Assembly (NCBI GenBank): GCA_937907055.1
Contig: CALCTW010000065.1
Coordinates: forward strand, 1 to 47,329
DNA: 47,329 nt
Source of the DNA: an uncultured Clostridia bacterium
GTDB lineage: Bacteria > Bacillota > Clostridia > Christensenellales > Aristaeellaceae
Reading direction: 5' to 3'
The notes under the pieces were generated by a model. The model saw nothing but the letters and a program-made list of their open reading frames with translations. It searched no databases and was not told where the DNA came from. Below, piece after piece: positions 44,660 through 47,329 of this stretch; position 1 is the first letter of the stretch, and each line of letters opens with the position of its first letter. Both the position numbers and the translations under genes were made by a program.

Positions 44660-46165
44660 ATGGCTGATAAGACCTCCGCCAATCTTGGCTTCGAGAAACA
44701 ACTGTGGGATGCAGCATGCGTCCTTTGGGGGCACATCCCTGCCGCTGAATATCGTCAGGTCATTGTCGGCCTGATTTTTCTGCGTTATATCTCTGCTGCA
44801 TTCGATCGTCGATATCAGGAACTCGTCGCCGAAGGTGACGGCTTTGAAGATGATCCAGACGCATATATGATGGACAATATCTTTTTCGTGCCGGAGTGCG
44901 CTCGTTGGGCTACCATTGCAGCTGCTGCGCACACACCGGAAATCGGCAAGGTGCTCGATACTGCCATGCGTGCCATTGAGGACGACAACAAGACGCTGAA
45001 GAATGTTCTGCCCAAGATTTACTCCAATCCCGATCTGGACAAGAAGGTTCTGGGTGAAGTGGTTGATCTCTTCACCAACAACATCGTCATGGATGGCACT
45101 GAAGCCAGCCAGGATCTGTTGGGTCGCACCTATGAATACTGCATTGCCCAGTTCGCAGCAAAGGAAGGCAAAGGCGGCGGCGAATTCTATACGCCCTCCT
45201 GTATTGTCCGTACCTTGGTCGAAGTGCTGCGCCCCTTTGATAACTGCCGTGTGTATGACCCTGCCTGTGGTTCCGGTGGCATGTTTGTTCAGAGCGCAAA
45301 GTTCCTGAAGGCTCACGGTGGCAGCAAGGGTATGTCTGTCTATGGTCAGGAGGCTAACTCTGACACTTGGAAGATGGCGAAGATCAACATGGCTGTTCGT
45401 GGCATCAACGCGGATTTCGGCCCGTACCACGCCGACACCTTCACAAATGATCTGCACCCGACACTGAAGGCGGACTTCATCATGGCCAATCCGCCCTTCA
45501 ACTATCATCCCTGGCATCAGGAAGAGCTGACAACCGATATCCGCTGGAAGTATGGTCTACCGCCTTCCGGGAATGCCAACTTTGCATGGATTCAGCACAT
45601 GATTCATCATCTTGCTCCCAACGGCAAGATCGGTCTAGTGCTGGCAAATGGTGCGCTTTCTTCCCAGAGCGGTGGTGAAGGTGATATCCGTAAGAAGATC
45701 ATCGAGGCCGATCTGGTCGAGGCCATTGTCGCCATGCCGACCAACCTGTTCTACAGCGTAACCATTCCTGTTTCGCTGTGGTTCATCAGCCGCAACAAGA
45801 AGAATAAGGGAAAGACAGTATTCATTGATGCGCGTAAGTTGGGCACCATGGTGGATCGCATCCATCGCGACCTTTCCGATGAGGATATTTCCCGTATCGC
45901 TGATACCGTTGCCGCATTCCAACAGGGAACGCTGGCTGACGAGAAGGGCTTCTGCGCAGTTGCATCTCTGCAAGATATTGCAGCACAGGATTACATTCTG
46001 ACTCCTGGCCGCTATGTTGGCATTGAGGAGCAGGAAGATGATGGCGAGCCATTTGAAGAGAAGATGACCCGATTGACGGGCGAACTGGCTGGGTTGTTTG
46101 AGCAGTCCCATAAGCTTGAAGTAGAAATTCGTGAGAAGCTGGGGGCAATTGGATATGAAATATAA
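44660..46165 (+). CDS. hsdM: Type I restriction-modification DNA methyltransferase subunit
   Basis: A 501-residue N6-adenine methyltransferase. An N-terminal helical domain (HsdM_N-like, ~1-150) precedes the catalytic domain with the SAM motif DPACGSGGMF (D200) and N277-PPF, the adenine target motif. With HsdS it methylates the recognition site, and with HsdR it restricts unmodified DNA. AGGAG is 9 nt before MADKTSANL. It overlaps hsdS by 11 nt. No hsdR is in the window; it may lie beyond the right edge. Base composition is more AT-rich than the core genes, consistent with transfer. Confidence 0.96.
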   Translation: MADKTSANLGFEKQLWDAACVLWGHIPAAEYRQVIVGLIFLRYISAAFDRRYQELVAEGDGFEDDPDAYMMDNIFFVPECARWATIAAAAHTPEIGKVLDTAMRAIEDDNKTLKNVLPKIYSNPDLDKKVLGEVVDLFTNNIVMDGTEASQDLLGRTYEYCIAQFAAKEGKGGGEFYTPSCIVRTLVEVLRPFDNCRVYDPACGSGGMFVQSAKFLKAHGGSKGMSVYGQEANSDTWKMAKINMAVRGINADFGPYHADTFTNDLHPTLKADFIMANPPFNYHPWHQEELTTDIRWKYGLPPSGNANFAWIQHMIHHLAPNGKIGLVLANGALSSQSGGEGDIRKKIIEADLVEAIVAMPTNLFYSVTIPVSLWFISRNKKNKGKTVFIDARKLGTMVDRIHRDLSDEDISRIADTVAAFQQGTLADEKGFCAVASLQDIAAQDYILTPGRYVGIEEQEDDGEPFEEKMTRLTGELAGLFEQSHKLEVEIREKLGAIGYEI

Positions 46166-47273
46166 CCTTTCCAACCTGTGTGACTACGTCAAAGGTAAGA
46201 TTGATGTTGCAGCATTGAGCGAATACACTTACATTTCTACAGAGAATATGCTCCCCAATAAAGTGGGTATCACAAATGCCTCCTCGCTTCCTACCATATC
46301 GCAAACACAAGCCTTTCTTACCGGAGATGTTTTGGTATCGAATATCAGGCCGTATTTCAAAAAAATATGGTTTGCCAGATTTGATGGTGGTTGCTCCAAT
46401 GATGTACTCGTGTTTCGAGCAAAGCCTGGCATGAGTAAGCGTTTTTTGTACTATGTGCTTTCTGACGATGCATTTTTTGAATATTCAATGGCTACATCAA
46501 AAGGAACAAAGATGCCTCGTGGGGATAAAATAGCTATTTTGAAGTATGAAGTGCCTCATTATACATTTGAGGAACAGGAAAAAATTGCAGACATTTTAGA
46601 ACTGTTTGACAGGAAAATACAACTCAATACAGAGATAAATGATAATTTAGAGCAGCAAGCGTTGGCAATATACGACTCAATGTTTGGCAAAGAACGTAGC
46701 CGCTAGGCACATCCAGGTGTACTAAAAGATATCGCCGACATCACTATGGGACAATCTCCGAGTGGCTCCAGCTATAATGAGGATGGCATCGGCGAAGTAT
46801 TCTACCAGGGACGCGCTGAGTTTGGTTCGCGGTTTCCGACACGGCGTCTATTTACAACGGAACCAAAACGAATGGCAGAAACTGGCGATATACTTATGAG
46901 CGTCCGCGCACCTGTAGGCGACCTTAATGTTGCTTACGAACGGTGCTGTATTGGTCGTGGTCTTGGCGCTATTCATAGCAAAACCGGACATCAGGCTTAT
47001 ATGCTGTATACCATGTTTGCTTTACGCCCTGAATTGGATGTTTTCAATGGCGAGGGTACCGTGTTTGGCTCCATCAACCGTGATTCGCTCAACAGTATGC
47101 CAGTCATGATACCTACTGCTGAAGAAATGGATACTTTCGAGGCTATTGTTCAGCCGATGGATGCAATGATTCGAAACAATTATGAGGAAAATTGCCGTCT
47201 ACAGACAGTGAGAGATACGCTTCTTCCTCGCCTTATGACAGGCGAGGTCGACGTGTCTGATATCATGGTTTAA
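46155..47273 (+). CDS. hsdS: Type I restriction specificity subunit, with one in-frame TAG at codon 184
   Basis: With TAG read as sense the product is 372 residues, near the usual HsdS length. The first target-recognition half (~1-140) is followed by a helical conserved region (EEQEKIADILELFDRKIQLNTEINDNLEQQA), a linker with TAG (46704-46706; GKERSR-[TAG]-AHPGVL), then the second half beginning DIADITMGQSPSGSSYN, a typical TRD start, and ending in a second conserved helix (ETVRDTLLPRLMTGEVDVS-like). The frame is the same on both sides. The ATG at 46746 lies inside the TMGQSP motif with no ribosome site, so an independent second half is unlikely. AT-rich, diverged composition. A stop here would leave half a specificity subunit. 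Confidence 0.85.
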
Positions 47274-47329
47274 GCAGCTAAATTATCATTTACCACTCCA
47301 TACCCCCTACCAGTGGCAGGGGTAACTCA

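Noticed and set aside
46746..47273. Second half of hsdS as a separate gene starting at ATG 46746
   Set aside because: The ATG is inside the conserved TMGQSPSG motif and has no ribosome site; the upstream codons are in the same frame, so it is one gene interrupted by TAG.
47290..47326. Terminator after hsdS at the right edge
   Set aside because: A TACCCC/GGGGTA hairpin is present but the window ends before any T-run can be seen.

Overview
The window reads as chromosomal DNA of an anaerobic, low-to-mid-GC Firmicute of the Clostridia, most like uncultured gut or rumen Christensenellales (GC in the mid-50s % by eye). The clues are a SCIFF ranthipeptide with its radical-SAM maturase, the DapL route to diaminopimelate, a XpaC/TelA pair, BspA-like and CotH-type secreted proteins, GH31 and GH3 glycosidases, strong AGGAGG ribosome sites with occasional TTG starts, and extended -10 promoters (TGC-TATAAT or TGC-TATACT). 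No plasmid or phage backbone is seen. The taxonomic call is inference.

Layout. 1-4.4 kb: end of an MFS transporter, then a divergent pair, a glycosidase-like protein and a GH31 alpha-glycosidase. 4.5-9.1 kb: a small Cys/His-rich membrane protein and a 1345-residue secreted leucine-rich-repeat protein. 9.3-12.3 kb: SCIFF precursor, maturase, and an Orn/Lys/Arg decarboxylase-like PLP enzyme. 12.3-18.5 kb: an SDR, a small XRE regulator, a three-domain acyl-AMP ligase / carrier protein / alpha-oxoamine synthase, and an MFS transporter, possibly a small biosynthetic locus. 18.5-31.4 kb: cca, a secreted protein, an ABC-2 transporter, argS-dapF-dapL, xpaC-telA, an MBL-fold hydrolase and an amidohydrolase. 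31.5-36.8 kb: a tightly packed DNA-repair-type operon: Cas4-like nuclease, SbcD, SbcC, and a winged-helix PD-(D/E)XK protein. 36.8-42.1 kb: 31-bp tandem repeats, a GH3 glycosidase, a CotH-kinase protein and a small protein. 42.4-47.3 kb: two tRNA-Ser genes, then an accessory island with an XRE regulator, a structured RNA with two CRISPR-like repeats, a small basic protein, a ClpP-like protease, and type I restriction-modification hsdM-hsdS.

Two signals stand out. First, three otherwise intact genes (the decarboxylase, sbcC, hsdS) are each interrupted by exactly one in-frame TAG, reading on in the same frame to full length, while none of the 35 protein genes here ends in TAG (17 TAA, 18 TGA). 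That pattern suggests UAG is read as an amino acid in this organism. Second, between the XRE regulator and the ClpP-like gene lies a short transcription unit with its own promoter and terminator. It carries two 36-nt repeats 31 nt apart that form hairpins with a compensatory base change and end in TTTGAAAC / TCTGAAAC. They resemble type VI-D (Cas13d) CRISPR repeats, but no cas gene is in the window. A 7-bp inverted repeat brackets its -10 box, as an operator would.
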